Source: Alphaproteobacteria bacterium (GTDB lineage Bacteria; Planctomycetota; Phycisphaerae; UBA1845). From it: a stretch of DNA of 64,000 bases. Shown here in pieces: positions 26,576 through 36,539 of the stretch (positions within the stretch are counted from its first letter, which is position 1; each line of letters begins with the position of its first letter). The stretch lies in the NCBI GenBank assembly GCA_028285105.1, contig JANQQE010000011.1, positions 62,001 to 126,000 on the forward strand. The letters are read 5' to 3'. Both the position numbers and the translations under genes were made by a program. The notes beneath the pieces are model-generated. The model worked only from the letters and a program-made list of their open reading frames with translations, searched no databases and had not been told where the DNA came from.

Positions 26576-29500
26576 ATGAAATGGCATTGGATGACGTTCG
26601 CGCTGATTTGTGCATCGCTGTTTAGCGTTGCGACTCCGCTTCAGGCCACGGTGGTCGGCTCGCTTCAGGGCGACCCATCTGATCCGGGAGATGGTCTGGC
26701 GACCGCGGGTTTGTTTACCAACGTGCCCGTTGATGGCACCTGGATCGTCCTTGATGAACTGATGACGGAAGGCGATTTTTATTCGCCGATTTTTCAATAT
26801 ACATCTGCCATCCCAGTTCAAATGGACGTCACCGATCTGTTCGTTGTGTCGGATCAAAACGAGGTGTATCTCGACGGCTTGCTGCACGGAACGACGCCTC
26901 CGATGCCGGATTGGCAATCTCTGTTTCCGGCTGTCGGCCCACTCGATGCGCCATACACGTCAGATCCCGATCTCGCCTGGACGCTTCCTGAATTCAGCAA
27001 GGATTCGTACGTCCTTCCGGCGGGAACACATATTCTCACGTTGCGCAACATTCATATTCCCCTCGACGAAGAGAATGTCCCCTTCACCGATGGCACCGTT
27101 GCATTTCGCCTCATCCCGGAACCTGCGACCGGATTGTTGCTGCTCTTGGGGATGGCCATTGGCGCGCGGTCGCGTCGACGTCAAAGCAGCACGCACAGCG
27201 TCGGCGGCGATTCGAAACACCCGAACGACAGCTTTCGGTTCATTGCTCGCGGCTTGATCGCGGTTTCGTTTTTCGGTCTTGTTGCAGACAGTGCGCGAGC
27301 GGGTACGCCGTGTGGCTCGATCGAAGCTGATGTCGTCGCAAATGCTCTCGAAGTCACCGGAACATCCGGAAGTGACAGCATTCGCGTCGCCATCAGCGCC
27401 AGCGATTCGGACGTCGTGGAGGTCTTTACGCCTGCGAGTACAGTCACGGCCAATTGCAGCTTCGATTCCAATGTGACACCGTTTGACACCATTCGCGTGA
27501 GCAGTGCAGACGGAGCCGACCTGATCGTATTCGACGATTCCAATGGCGTTGTATCCGATGGCTGGACGATCGAAATCGACACGGGAGACGGTGACAATAC
27601 GACTCTGGGTGGCCTCGACCTGAGCGAGGTTCCGCTGAACGATGCGCTGACGATGTTGGACACACTTCAAGACGCCCGCGACACGATTGACCGTGTGTTG
27701 TCACTGGTGGACGCATCCTCGACGGGCTGCCAAACGGTACCCTGTTTGGTGTCGAACGCAGCCGAGGCGGCTAAGCTTACTGGTACCGATCTGGTCATTC
27801 CCGCAGGCGAATACGTTCGCGATATCGAAGGCGAACTCATTCAACCGACCGCAGCGGTGGTGCGCGACGCGCACGAGCGGCTGACCAATTACATTGAGAC
27901 GTTTGTCGCGGGCGAGACGCTCGACGTTACCACGAATGCCCAGGACATGACCGCCGACGTGGAGGTCTCGGTGGATGAATTCGAATTGCTTTTGCCCATC
28001 GCCCAGAGCCTTCTCGCGCGGGGGGAATTGCTCTACGCCAAAGCGGAAAACATGGGGTTGAATACCCAAAGCGGGGACGGTATCCAGGTATTCCGGCAGA
28101 CGGTGGAAAGCCACCTGGTGACGATCGAGCAACTTTCCGAACTCTGCCCGGAAGACGTTGAGCCGATTGAGACCGAACTCGACGAGGACTTACAGGATCC
28201 CGACGGACTGGCTTCCTTTTCATTTTACTGCGCGGAATTGGAGCGACGCGCTGAAGCACTCGAAACGATCGTCGATGACGCCGAGGCAAGCGTCGATGCG
28301 GTCGAACTCGAAGGCGATATGCTGGAGGCTGATGGGGACACCCTCGAAGCCGACGCCAACGCTCTGGGGGACGATGAAGATCCCGCTTCCGATGCTTCAC
28401 GGATCATGGCCGACGGCGATGATCTCGTCGCGCTGGGGGACGCCTTGAGCGCATCGGCCGATGCCTTGAACGCAGACTGGGAACAATGGATAGCCTTTCA
28501 GGAAGCCGACCTCGAGAATCGCGGTGACAACATGCATGACCGCGGACAGACCGAGGTGCTTGGGGCTGCGCAGACGCTGGAGTCCTTCGTCGATTTAAAC
28601 GTTGAAGATGTTGCCGAAGCAATTGAAATAGAGGCGGTTTCGATCCTGGCCGACCTCGACGCGCTAATGGTCGTTGCCGCGCCACTGCTGGAAGGCACGA
28701 CTACCCGTCAAGCGACGAGCAGCGGAGGTCGCGGAGCGGGTGGATGCTCGATTACCACCACTCACACGATCACCGGAGGTTCGGGCAACAACGTACTCGT
28801 GGGAACCCCCGGAAACGATCTCATCACCGGCGGAAACAGCCTCGACCTGATCATCGGCGGTCCGGGCGACGACCAACTCATCGGGCTTGGCGGCAATGAC
28901 CTGATCTTTGGCGGCGGCGGAAACAACGAGATTCGCGGTGGCGATGACACTGACATTCTCATTGGGGCAAGTGGAGACGATTGCCTCTACGGTGGTAATG
29001 GTCAGACTATTTCCGTGGGACCGCTGACCGTCGAACTTGGCGACCTCTACTTCGGACTCGATGGCGACGACCTGATGGCCAGCGGCGAGACCGAAGTCGA
29101 TGAGGTCGTCGGAATCGATTTCGCACTCGCGGGTGATGGGAATGATCGAATCCGTGTCAGTCACGGAGGCAACATCGACGTGGGTGCCTTTCAATTCGAT
29201 TTCGGTAACCTGGTTTTTGGTCAGGATGGCGAAGACGATATCCTCACTCTTGACGGTATCGATCTGGTTTTCAGCGGAGACGACAACGACGTCATCGGTA
29301 CGGGTAAAGGCTCGCAGATCACCATCGGTCCAGGCACCGGCACTTTCCGAGTAGCACTGGGCGACCTGATCTTCGGCGGGACCGGAAACGACGACATCGA
29401 TGGCGACGATCCCGATGGCGACCGCGCGGACGATGATGTCGACATCATCTTCGGGCGCGACGGCAACGACGTGATCGATGGTTTTGGCGGTGGTCTGCTG

Positions 29501-32500
29501 AGCGTCGGTCCAGCAAGCAATCCATCTTTCGAAATTGAGCTCGGCAACCTCATCTTCGGAAACGAGGGCGGCGATGATATCTCGACGCTCGACGGCATCG
29601 ACGTCATTTTTGCTGGCGGTGACGATGACAACATTTCAACCGCCAAGGGCGCAAGGTTGACCCTGGGAACGAACGACGGGTTCCGCCTCGACCTCGGCGA
29701 CCTGATCTTTGCTGGAGCAGGCAACGACACCATCCAGAGTGATGACCCGGATGGCGACCGCGATGACGACGACACCGACGTTATCTTCGGTATGGGCGGG
29801 AACGACATCATCACCGGTTTCGGCGGAGGCAAGCTCAGCATTGGCGATGAAAGCGATCCGGACTTCGAATTGCGTCTCGGAAACGTCATCTTTGGCGGGG
29901 ACGGTGACGACAACATCACCACGCTTGACGGCATCGATGTGATTTTTGCCGGTTCGGATGACGACACGGCAGCGGCTGGTAAGGGAGACCGAATCGAAAT
30001 CGATGACGCCTTCGCACTGGACTTTGGCGACCTCCTCTTCGGACAAACCGGAAACGATCTCCTGCACGGCGACCAGCCCGATCCATCGGACGAAACCGAC
30101 GGCATCGATCTGATTATCTGCGGGGAAGGCAACGATCAGGCCTATGGCGGTACGGGCGGAAACATCGAACTTCCCAATCAGAATTTCTGCCTGCTGTTCG
30201 GGAATCTGATATTCGGTGGCGACGGCAACGACGTGCTGCGCGGCGACTATCTCAATTGGGATACCAACGATCTGGAAGGCGGCATCGACCTCATCGTCGG
30301 AAGGGACGGCAACGATACGATCGAGGGCAGCGAGGGATCGCTCATCATCATCGGCAACATCAGCACCGCGCAGGCGATCATCATCGGATTCGGCAACATT
30401 CTCTTTGGTGGTACGGGCAACGACATCATTCGAGGTGCGAACGCAGCCCCTCTATGCCCCGGAGAAAACCAGGACCTCGATAACCTCTTGAATTTGTTGG
30501 GTATTTCGGACTTCGCCGGCGGAGCCGACCTGATCTTCGCCAGTTCGGGCGACGACACGGTCGAAGCCTACAACGGTATCGACTTCGTATTCGGTAGCGG
30601 CGGTGGCGATATGCTGCACGCCGACGACGGTGGTTTGATCGTGGTTCCCGTCAGCGGCGCTCCGATTCCGATCGCTCTCGGCAACCTGATGTTCGGCAGC
30701 GACGGTAGCGACACCATCACCAGCCAGGGACGTCTCTTTACGGTTGCCATACCGCCCATCGAGATCGATTTGCTCTTTGGCGGAAAGTGCGACGACAATA
30801 TCTCCGCGGGCGATGGTTTTAACCTTGTCTTTGGAAGCCTCGCCGACGACACGATCACCGCAGGTGATGGCGTCAACATCCTGTTCGGTAGCCAGGGCAA
30901 TGACATCATCAATGCCGGCTCCGGTCTTAACGTCGCATTCGGCAGCGACGGCGACGACAAACTCACTGCGGGTGACGGCGTCAATGTCATGTTCGGTAGC
31001 GCCAACGATGATATTCTAAATGCCGGCGCGGGTCTCAACGTCCTGTTCGGCAATGAGAATAAGGACATCATCAACTCTGGTCCCGGGTTAAACGTATTGT
31101 TTGGCAACTCCGGACCGGACCAAATCATTGGCGGTTCCGGACTTTACCTCGAATTTGGTGGACGCGATAAGGACCGCGTCGTGGGTGGTAGTGGCTTGGG
31201 CCTGCTGTTCGGTGGCAAAAGCGAGGATGAATTGACTGCTGGCGCTGGCTTGTGTTTGGAATTCGGAGGTGCTGGACACGACATCCTTTCCTCGGGGTCG
31301 GGTTTATCGTTGCAGTTCGGTGGTCAAGGCGAAGATCGCTTGAAATTTCCATCGGGTTTTAGCCTGCTGTTCGGTGGAAGGCATTCGGACCTTCTGGAAA
31401 CAAGCGGCGGAGGTTTGCTGCTGGCGTTCGGCGGTTCCGACAACGACGTGATCAAGGGCGGAGGCGGACTGAACCTGCTCATCGGTGGTGCCAACAACGA
31501 TCAGTTCTTTGGAGGCGGCGGTGTTAACATCGGGATCGGCGGGCGCGATAATGACGTGATCCGAGGTGCCGGCAGCACTGATTTTCTCATCGGAGGCCGC
31601 GGCAATGACATCATCGCCGGTGGCAGTTCGACGGATTTCATTTTGGGTGGCCGTGGTAACGACAGTCTCGTTGGAGAAAACGGTAAGGACTTCATTTTAG
31701 CCGGGCGAGACAACGATATCTTGCGCAGTGGTAACGACGGGAACACGCGCGACTTCCTCTTGGGCAACCGCGGCAATGACGATCTCTTTGGTTGCAACAA
31801 CAGAGACCGATTGTTCGGTGGACGTGGATCGGATAACAAAACTCGCAACGACTGCGGCGGTCTCACACTTCCCGCACCTGCTCGCGGCGAGATCCGCGGT
31901 AGAATTCTGATCGACACGACGGGCGACGGTATTGGCGATACCCCTCATGTCGGTGTGACGGTCACCGCAGGCTCATTGTCGACAGTCACCGACGCCAATG
32001 GATGCTTTCGACTGGTTGGACTTGCTCCGGGCAGCTACACCGCAGCGCAAACGGTGCCCACCGGTTACATTCAGATTTCTTCGCCTGCGACATACTCCAT
32101 CACAATCGGCTCCATGGGTGTGGACTTGCATCTCGATCGCGACTTCGTCAACCGCGAACCCTGCTTCGTCGCGCCCGATGCATTTGGTTGCATCGGTACC
32201 GGATGCGATCCGCAGAATCCGGGATGTCAACCCGTGGCATTGGAGCCGACTGACCGTTGTGCGGATACCGGCGAAATCTGCGGCGACGATTCCGATTGCC
32301 CGTGCAGCGAATGTGTTCCTTCATGGGAAGTGGTCGAATGTCAGTGCAACCCCGACTGCTACTTCACGGAAATTCCTTTCGCGGGAGCTGCCGATCCGTT
32401 GTGTAGCAGTTGCGATGACAGCGGACAGATATTCGCGTGCGAATTGGATGACGGCGATGACGAGATTTACGAATGCGAATGCCCGGGAATAGGAGCCTGT

Positions 32501-33580
32501 TGCGATTCGTTAACTGAAACTTGTATTGAGACGACCGAAGATCAATGTTTCGGCGAATGGCTTGGCGTGGATACGATATGCGACCCGACAACCTGCTTTG
32601 ATCCCATCGGGGTATGCTGCGTCTTCGGTGCCTTGTGTTCGGAAACGACGGAGGCCAATTGCAACTTTGGCGGCGATTGGCTGGGACCAGAGACAAGCTG
32701 CGATTCGAATCCTTGCGCAGGCCCCATTGGCGCTTGCTGCTGCTACAATGCCGATGGCGGTAGTTGCACTGAGACTGAGGAAGCATTCTGCGGCAATGGC
32801 GAATGGCTCGGCGAAGGAACAACCTGTGGCGAAGGTAGTTGCGAGCAATGCCCGCCATCGTGGGATCAATCACGGTTCAGAGGTATCGTAACCGAAGTAA
32901 CTGGCCAACTGCCCGGATCAGTCACCATCTCGCCTGGTGCCGACTGGACCTTTGAATACTGGACGCGAAGGGATCGGCCGGACCAAAACCCAAGCCCCAA
33001 CCAGGGCGACTACTCGCTAATAGTCAGTTACACTTCTTTGGTAGAGAACGCGACTGGCGCCATTGCGTCAACTTCTTGTGTGGGGCAAGCAACGGCGACC
33101 AACGTGAACATGCCTCTTGCGTACAACGCATTCATGTTTGCGTTGCCTTCAATCGAAATAAACCTGGAAGATCAAACTGGAACAGCCTGGCTGACGGTTG
33201 GATTGAACCCGCCCGACGCTCTACCGCGTTGCGACCAAATCGTGCTGGATCGGTTTAACACCCGGACGTTCACGATTCAATCTGATGGATCTCCTTCGTG
33301 GATGATCAATGGCACGATCACGGCGATTGAATGCGATGGTTGCGGCGATCTTCCGCTGCCGATTGCGCCGGCTGACTTCAACGCGGACCACTTCATCAAC
33401 GTTGTGGACTTCGAAATGTTCCATGCCTGCACGGCGGGGCCGATGGCGCTTAACGACGGGACGGCAACTTGCGAGTTGGCTGATATTGATTGGGACAGCG
33501 ACGTGGACCTGAAGGACTTCAGTATCTTCCAGAGGTGTTACCGTGGAGATGAACTCGCTGATCCAAATTGCGGGGAATAA
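26576..33580 (+). CDS. Giant secreted repeat protein: PEP-CTERM-like motif, RTX/solenoid repeats, dockerin
   Basis: A single frame of about 2,334 residues from ATG 26576. The domain order by nucleotide position is: signal peptide (MKWHWMTFALICASLFSVAT); a small beta domain; an internal PEP-CTERM-like motif, PEPATGLLLLLGMA then basic RSRRRQ (about 27118-27182); a second signal-like segment, GLIAVSFFGLVADSARA (about 27250-27300); an acidic helical region; RTX-type GGxGNDxI repeats (28770-30750); 18-residue solenoid units (30760-31740); an SdrD-like beta domain (about 31885-32130); four GACC-type Cys repeats (32490-32860); and a dockerin (33370-33575). It is presumably an adhesin or matrix protein. 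The start is uncertain: AGGAGGAG at 26472-26479 could serve GTG 26483 or 26489, adding 31 or 29 residues. Confidence 0.7.
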   Translation: MKWHWMTFALICASLFSVATPLQATVVGSLQGDPSDPGDGLATAGLFTNVPVDGTWIVLDELMTEGDFYSPIFQYTSAIPVQMDVTDLFVVSDQNEVYLDGLLHGTTPPMPDWQSLFPAVGPLDAPYTSDPDLAWTLPEFSKDSYVLPAGTHILTLRNIHIPLDEENVPFTDGTVAFRLIPEPATGLLLLLGMAIGARSRRRQSSTHSVGGDSKHPNDSFRFIARGLIAVSFFGLVADSARAGTPCGSIEADVVANALEVTGTSGSDSIRVAISASDSDVVEVFTPASTVTANCSFDSNVTPFDTIRVSSADGADLIVFDDSNGVVSDGWTIEIDTGDGDNTTLGGLDLSEVPLNDALTMLDTLQDARDTIDRVLSLVDASSTGCQTVPCLVSNAAEAAKLTGTDLVIPAGEYVRDIEGELIQPTAAVVRDAHERLTNYIETFVAGETLDVTTNAQDMTADVEVSVDEFELLLPIAQSLLARGELLYAKAENMGLNTQSGDGIQVFRQTVESHLVTIEQLSELCPEDVEPIETELDEDLQDPDGLASFSFYCAELERRAEALETIVDDAEASVDAVELEGDMLEADGDTLEADANALGDDEDPASDASRIMADGDDLVALGDALSASADALNADWEQWIAFQEADLENRGDNMHDRGQTEVLGAAQTLESFVDLNVEDVAEAIEIEAVSILADLDALMVVAAPLLEGTTTRQATSSGGRGAGGCSITTTHTITGGSGNNVLVGTPGNDLITGGNSLDLIIGGPGDDQLIGLGGNDLIFGGGGNNEIRGGDDTDILIGASGDDCLYGGNGQTISVGPLTVELGDLYFGLDGDDLMASGETEVDEVVGIDFALAGDGNDRIRVSHGGNIDVGAFQFDFGNLVFGQDGEDDILTLDGIDLVFSGDDNDVIGTGKGSQITIGPGTGTFRVALGDLIFGGTGNDDIDGDDPDGDRADDDVDIIFGRDGNDVIDGFGGGLLSVGPASNPSFEIELGNLIFGNEGGDDISTLDGIDVIFAGGDDDNISTAKGARLTLGTNDGFRLDLGDLIFAGAGNDTIQSDDPDGDRDDDDTDVIFGMGGNDIITGFGGGKLSIGDESDPDFELRLGNVIFGGDGDDNITTLDGIDVIFAGSDDDTAAAGKGDRIEIDDAFALDFGDLLFGQTGNDLLHGDQPDPSDETDGIDLIICGEGNDQAYGGTGGNIELPNQNFCLLFGNLIFGGDGNDVLRGDYLNWDTNDLEGGIDLIVGRDGNDTIEGSEGSLIIIGNISTAQAIIIGFGNILFGGTGNDIIRGANAAPLCPGENQDLDNLLNLLGISDFAGGADLIFASSGDDTVEAYNGIDFVFGSGGGDMLHADDGGLIVVPVSGAPIPIALGNLMFGSDGSDTITSQGRLFTVAIPPIEIDLLFGGKCDDNISAGDGFNLVFGSLADDTITAGDGVNILFGSQGNDIINAGSGLNVAFGSDGDDKLTAGDGVNVMFGSANDDILNAGAGLNVLFGNENKDIINSGPGLNVLFGNSGPDQIIGGSGLYLEFGGRDKDRVVGGSGLGLLFGGKSEDELTAGAGLCLEFGGAGHDILSSGSGLSLQFGGQGEDRLKFPSGFSLLFGGRHSDLLETSGGGLLLAFGGSDNDVIKGGGGLNLLIGGANNDQFFGGGGVNIGIGGRDNDVIRGAGSTDFLIGGRGNDIIAGGSSTDFILGGRGNDSLVGENGKDFILAGRDNDILRSGNDGNTRDFLLGNRGNDDLFGCNNRDRLFGGRGSDNKTRNDCGGLTLPAPARGEIRGRILIDTTGDGIGDTPHVGVTVTAGSLSTVTDANGCFRLVGLAPGSYTAAQTVPTGYIQISSPATYSITIGSMGVDLHLDRDFVNREPCFVAPDAFGCIGTGCDPQNPGCQPVALEPTDRCADTGEICGDDSDCPCSECVPSWEVVECQCNPDCYFTEIPFAGAADPLCSSCDDSGQIFACELDDGDDEIYECECPGIGACCDSLTETCIETTEDQCFGEWLGVDTICDPTTCFDPIGVCCVFGALCSETTEANCNFGGDWLGPETSCDSNPCAGPIGACCCYNADGGSCTETEEAFCGNGEWLGEGTTCGEGSCEQCPPSWDQSRFRGIVTEVTGQLPGSVTISPGADWTFEYWTRRDRPDQNPSPNQGDYSLIVSYTSLVENATGAIASTSCVGQATATNVNMPLAYNAFMFALPSIEINLEDQTGTAWLTVGLNPPDALPRCDQIVLDRFNTRTFTIQSDGSPSWMINGTITAIECDGCGDLPLPIAPADFNADHFINVVDFEMFHACTAGPMALNDGTATCELADIDWDSDVDLKDFSIFQRCYRGDELADPNCGE
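29200..31740 (+). repeat. Tandem coding repeats (about 121-residue and 18-residue units)
   Basis: Within the giant gene, a long module of about 121 residues (starting LGNLIFGNEGGDDISTLDGI and LGNVIFGGDGDDNITTLDGI) repeats across about 29200-30010. From about 30760 an 18-residue unit of the form G-x-G-L-x-x-x-F-G-G-x-x-x-D-x-I-x-x recurs about 18 times. The alternating Gly-Asn-Asp turns suggest a calcium-stabilised beta-roll or beta-helix. Confidence 0.7.
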
Positions 33581-34551
33581 TGGATAAAGCGAACTCCAGC
33601 CCTTTGAGCAGAGTTCCGTTTCAAGTTGCGCTGTCGAAGTCCGGGAAACTAAGCAGGCGGATACACGTCTGTTCAATCCCGGTTCGACAGTGACTCAGAC
33701 TTTCCAAGTATGATGAGACATTGAAAGTCGATCTCTCAGTGCCTGAGGGCTATATCGGTGACTGCATGAGTTGCTTGGTGACTCCAACTTCGCTGTTCTA
33801 GTTAACCGGTTGCGGGTTCATGGCGGCGATAATATGTACGGAGTAAGCGAAGAGTGAGTGCCGGATTAGTCGCCTTTTTCCACTATTGCCATCGCATTGC
33901 TGCTTGATGTTCGATCGCTCGTGCATATCACTCCTTCACCTGCATTTTGCTCGCCAATCGAATGCAAAGCAAAAATCCTGTGTGAAACCAACTGCCCTGC
34001 GTGCAAATTATCATTTCTGGCCGCGTGATCGACGCCTTCCGCAAGGCATGAATCATTCCCGAAGCCAAGCAAGAGCCGCATCTACATTTTAGATCCTTGC
34101 CAAATGGACCTGTTCGAATCGACGCAACGAACGTTTTCGTACAAAGACAATTTCCAAAACCGCGTTTGATTCCGGCCTGACAATAATGGTTCGGTTAGGC
34201 CGGAACTGCGCGTGTGTGATTTCACCAATCGAATGTGCGAAATGACGCAGGACGAGGCTTGTTGAATGCTAGCGTTGTGCATTTGCACCATCAACGAATT
34301 TGATGTCGTAAGCCAGATGTAGTTTTTCCCGCAACCATTTACAGTTTGCAAAACGCCAATGGTCGTGAGTCGACAAAATACTTTTGCAGATTATTTTTTT
34401 GATGATCGAAAGTAATATTCTGTGGTTGCCAAATTGCACGTCGTCACTTACATCTGCCATTCAAGAAATGCTTCTTTGCATGCGCTCGAAACTAAAGTAA
34501 GACTCGTGGCAGTCTTCAGTCTACAGATTCAATCCTGTTCAAGGTGCTTGG
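33581..34551. other. Long intergenic region upstream of the respiratory module
   Basis: 971 bp with no supported gene. The short frames here lack ribosome sites or similarity. It contains an inverted repeat, GTGCA-TT-TGCAC, at 34277-34288, an AT-rich tract with T7 near 34392-34400, and the sigma-54-like element at 34423-34438. The layout fits an enhancer plus a bent-DNA region before a sigma-54 promoter. Confidence 0.4.
34423..34438 (+). promoter_or_regulatory. Candidate sigma-54 promoter (TGG-N8-TTGCA) for the Rieske operon
   Basis: TGGTTGCCAAATTGCA has GG and GC separated by exactly ten bases and a full -12 TTGCA box; the -24 box keeps only TGG. It lies 114 bp before the Rieske start. A sigma-54-type activator is encoded 8 kb downstream. 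Confidence 0.35.
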
Positions 34552-35064
34552 ATGAATGCCGATTTCAAAACCGAAAAGGTGCGACCAGCGCGTCGCGGTG
34601 TCATCGCAACTATCTTGATGGGCTTCGGGCTTATTGCGGGGTATGGCCTTGGAGCAATTCATTTTTTTCGATACCTCGTGCCCTTGCGGCGCAGTGACAT
34701 TCGAAGAGAAATGTTCATCGGCACCCTCGAGACTTTTCCAGTCGGCCAGAGCGTCACGGTCAAGGATTTGCGAGGTCAAGAGATTGCGGTCACGCGCATA
34801 CCAGGCAGCGGCGGTAAACCCGAAGATAGTTTTAAGGCGCTATCGAGCATTTGCCCTCATCTGGGTTGCAAAGTTCACTGGTCGGCTGGCGATCAGCAGT
34901 TCGTTTGTCCCTGCCATATGGGCATTTTCGACAAGGACGGGATGGCCGTCTCCGGACCGCCTGCAAAAGAAAACAAGAACCTCGCCACCTTCGACGTCAA
35001 AGTAAACTCGGACAATGGGTGGGTGTATGTGATGGTATCGGGGGACGACGATCATGCCGCATGA
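34552..35064 (+). CDS. Rieske [2Fe-2S] protein of a cytochrome bc/b6f-type complex
   Basis: 170 residues. The N-terminal membrane anchor is GVIATILMGFGLIAGYGLG (about 13-31). The Rieske fold carries both cluster boxes: CPHLGC (C101, H103, plus C106) and CPCH (C119, C121, H122), giving two Cys and two His ligands and the C106/C121 disulfide. It would carry electrons from quinol at the Qo site to a periplasmic acceptor. The gene overlaps cytochrome b by 11 bp and opens the respiratory module. AAGGTG lies six bases before the ATG. Confidence 0.93.
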   Translation: MNADFKTEKVRPARRGVIATILMGFGLIAGYGLGAIHFFRYLVPLRRSDIRREMFIGTLETFPVGQSVTVKDLRGQEIAVTRIPGSGGKPEDSFKALSSICPHLGCKVHWSAGDQQFVCPCHMGIFDKDGMAVSGPPAKENKNLATFDVKVNSDNGWVYVMVSGDDDHAA

Positions 35065-36526
35065 ACCATCCGCACAGGGGCATCGTGTGCGATCTGTGCG
35101 CGGTCGATTGTGGCAGATGCTTCCACTTGATTGGGGTCGAGTCGAAGAGGTCACCAACGAACCGGTGCCCGGTCACATCAAGCGTTGGTGGTTTGCGTTG
35201 GGCGGAACACCGGCGTATCTGTTCTTCATACAGATCACCACTGGAATCCTGCTCTCGTTCTATTACGTCTCCTCGGCTGATCAGGCTTACGAAAGTGTGC
35301 GCGCGATCACTGAGAAGGTGCCATTCGGATGGTTCCTTCGCAGCATTCATAAATGGGCGTCCAATCTGATGATTGTGACGGTTGTGCTGCACATGTGCCG
35401 TGTCTATTTCAGTTGCGCCTTTCGACACCCTCGGCAGATGAATTGGCTCATCGGTTGCGTGTTGCTGCTATGCACGCTGACGATGGGATTCACCGGTTAC
35501 TCGCTAATCTACGAACAGTTGAGCTATTGGGGCATTACGGTTGCAACGGAATTGACGGCCGCGATTCCGCTGGTTGGCGATGTGGCTGCAACATTCATGC
35601 GCGGCGGCGAACAGATTGGCCCCAACACGTTGACCCGTATGTACAACCTGCACGTCGGTATTCTTCCCGTACTCATGATTCTTCTCATCGGCCTGCACAT
35701 CGCGTTGATTCGGCTGCACGGCGTGTCAGAGTTGTCATTTGTTCCTCATCCGGATCGAGAAAAGGAATCCGGCGGAGAAGCCGGTCTTTTGCTCGGCGTG
35801 CGTCTCGTTGCATTGGTGGCTGCGATGGCCGCGCTGGGCTGCATGGTGATGGCCGCCCTGAATCCGGTTCCGATCAATCTGATTGCCCACGAGTTGAGCA
35901 TCGATTCCAGTCGCGTTGTGTGGATGATTGGAGCGCTCATCACCGCGACGGCATCTGTACTGTTATTTCGCGGGCACTATTACGGGTTGCTGATCTGGTT
36001 ACTGATCGGAATCCTGACCTTGGGCAAGCTCATTTTCGATCTGAGTCAGGGGGAAGCGAAGAACGTGACTGGATGGATCGCCGTCTCGGTTATCTTGACG
36101 CTCACCATGGTTTACGGCCTTGTGCGACACAACCGATTTTACGAGGTTGCAGGTACCGACAAACCGTTCAACTTTTTTCCCGATCACATCATCTCGGAAA
36201 TCATGATCGGAACGCTGCTGCTGTTCTTACTGACGTTGCTGGCGATTGTCTTTCCAGCCCACATGGGCGAGAAGGCCAATCCACTGGTCACGCCGGAACA
36301 CATCAAACCGGAGTGGTATTTCTTCTTCCAATTCCGACTGCTCAAACTTACCGGTCTAAACACGGCTGTCATTCTCAGTGGACTGCTTGGCGGTCTGGTG
36401 TTGTTCTGGCCATGGATCGATACGTTGCTCGAACGAATCGCCCCGAAGCGTGACATCGGTGTCTATGTCGGAATTTTCGCATTCGTCATGTTCTTATTCT
36501 TTACCATTTGGGAAGCAATGGTTTAG
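35054..36526 (+). CDS. Cytochrome b of a Rieske/cytochrome b complex
   Basis: 490 residues with the N-terminal (b6-like) and C-terminal (subunit IV-like) parts fused. Heme-ligand His pairs are HKWASNLMIVTVVLH (13 residues between) and LHVGILPVLMILLIGLH (14 between); the 13/14 pattern is that of b6-type proteins rather than mitochondrial-type bc1 (13/13). PEWY at about residue 419 marks the Qo site. Extra helices lie between the two parts (LIWLLIGILTLGKLIF). It oxidises quinol and recycles electrons across the membrane. No cytochrome c1/f gene is present; the multiheme HAO-like protein next door could be the electron acceptor. Confidence 0.93.
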   Translation: MPHEPSAQGHRVRSVRGRLWQMLPLDWGRVEEVTNEPVPGHIKRWWFALGGTPAYLFFIQITTGILLSFYYVSSADQAYESVRAITEKVPFGWFLRSIHKWASNLMIVTVVLHMCRVYFSCAFRHPRQMNWLIGCVLLLCTLTMGFTGYSLIYEQLSYWGITVATELTAAIPLVGDVAATFMRGGEQIGPNTLTRMYNLHVGILPVLMILLIGLHIALIRLHGVSELSFVPHPDREKESGGEAGLLLGVRLVALVAAMAALGCMVMAALNPVPINLIAHELSIDSSRVVWMIGALITATASVLLFRGHYYGLLIWLLIGILTLGKLIFDLSQGEAKNVTGWIAVSVILTLTMVYGLVRHNRFYEVAGTDKPFNFFPDHIISEIMIGTLLLFLLTLLAIVFPAHMGEKANPLVTPEHIKPEWYFFFQFRLLKLTGLNTAVILSGLLGGLVLFWPWIDTLLERIAPKRDIGVYVGIFAFVMFLFFTIWEAMV

Positions 36527-36539
36527 GGAAACCAACGAA

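Noticed and set aside
33650..33700. Possible tRNA T-arm (CGGTTCGAC)
   Set aside because: No matching acceptor, D or anticodon stems can be drawn around it.
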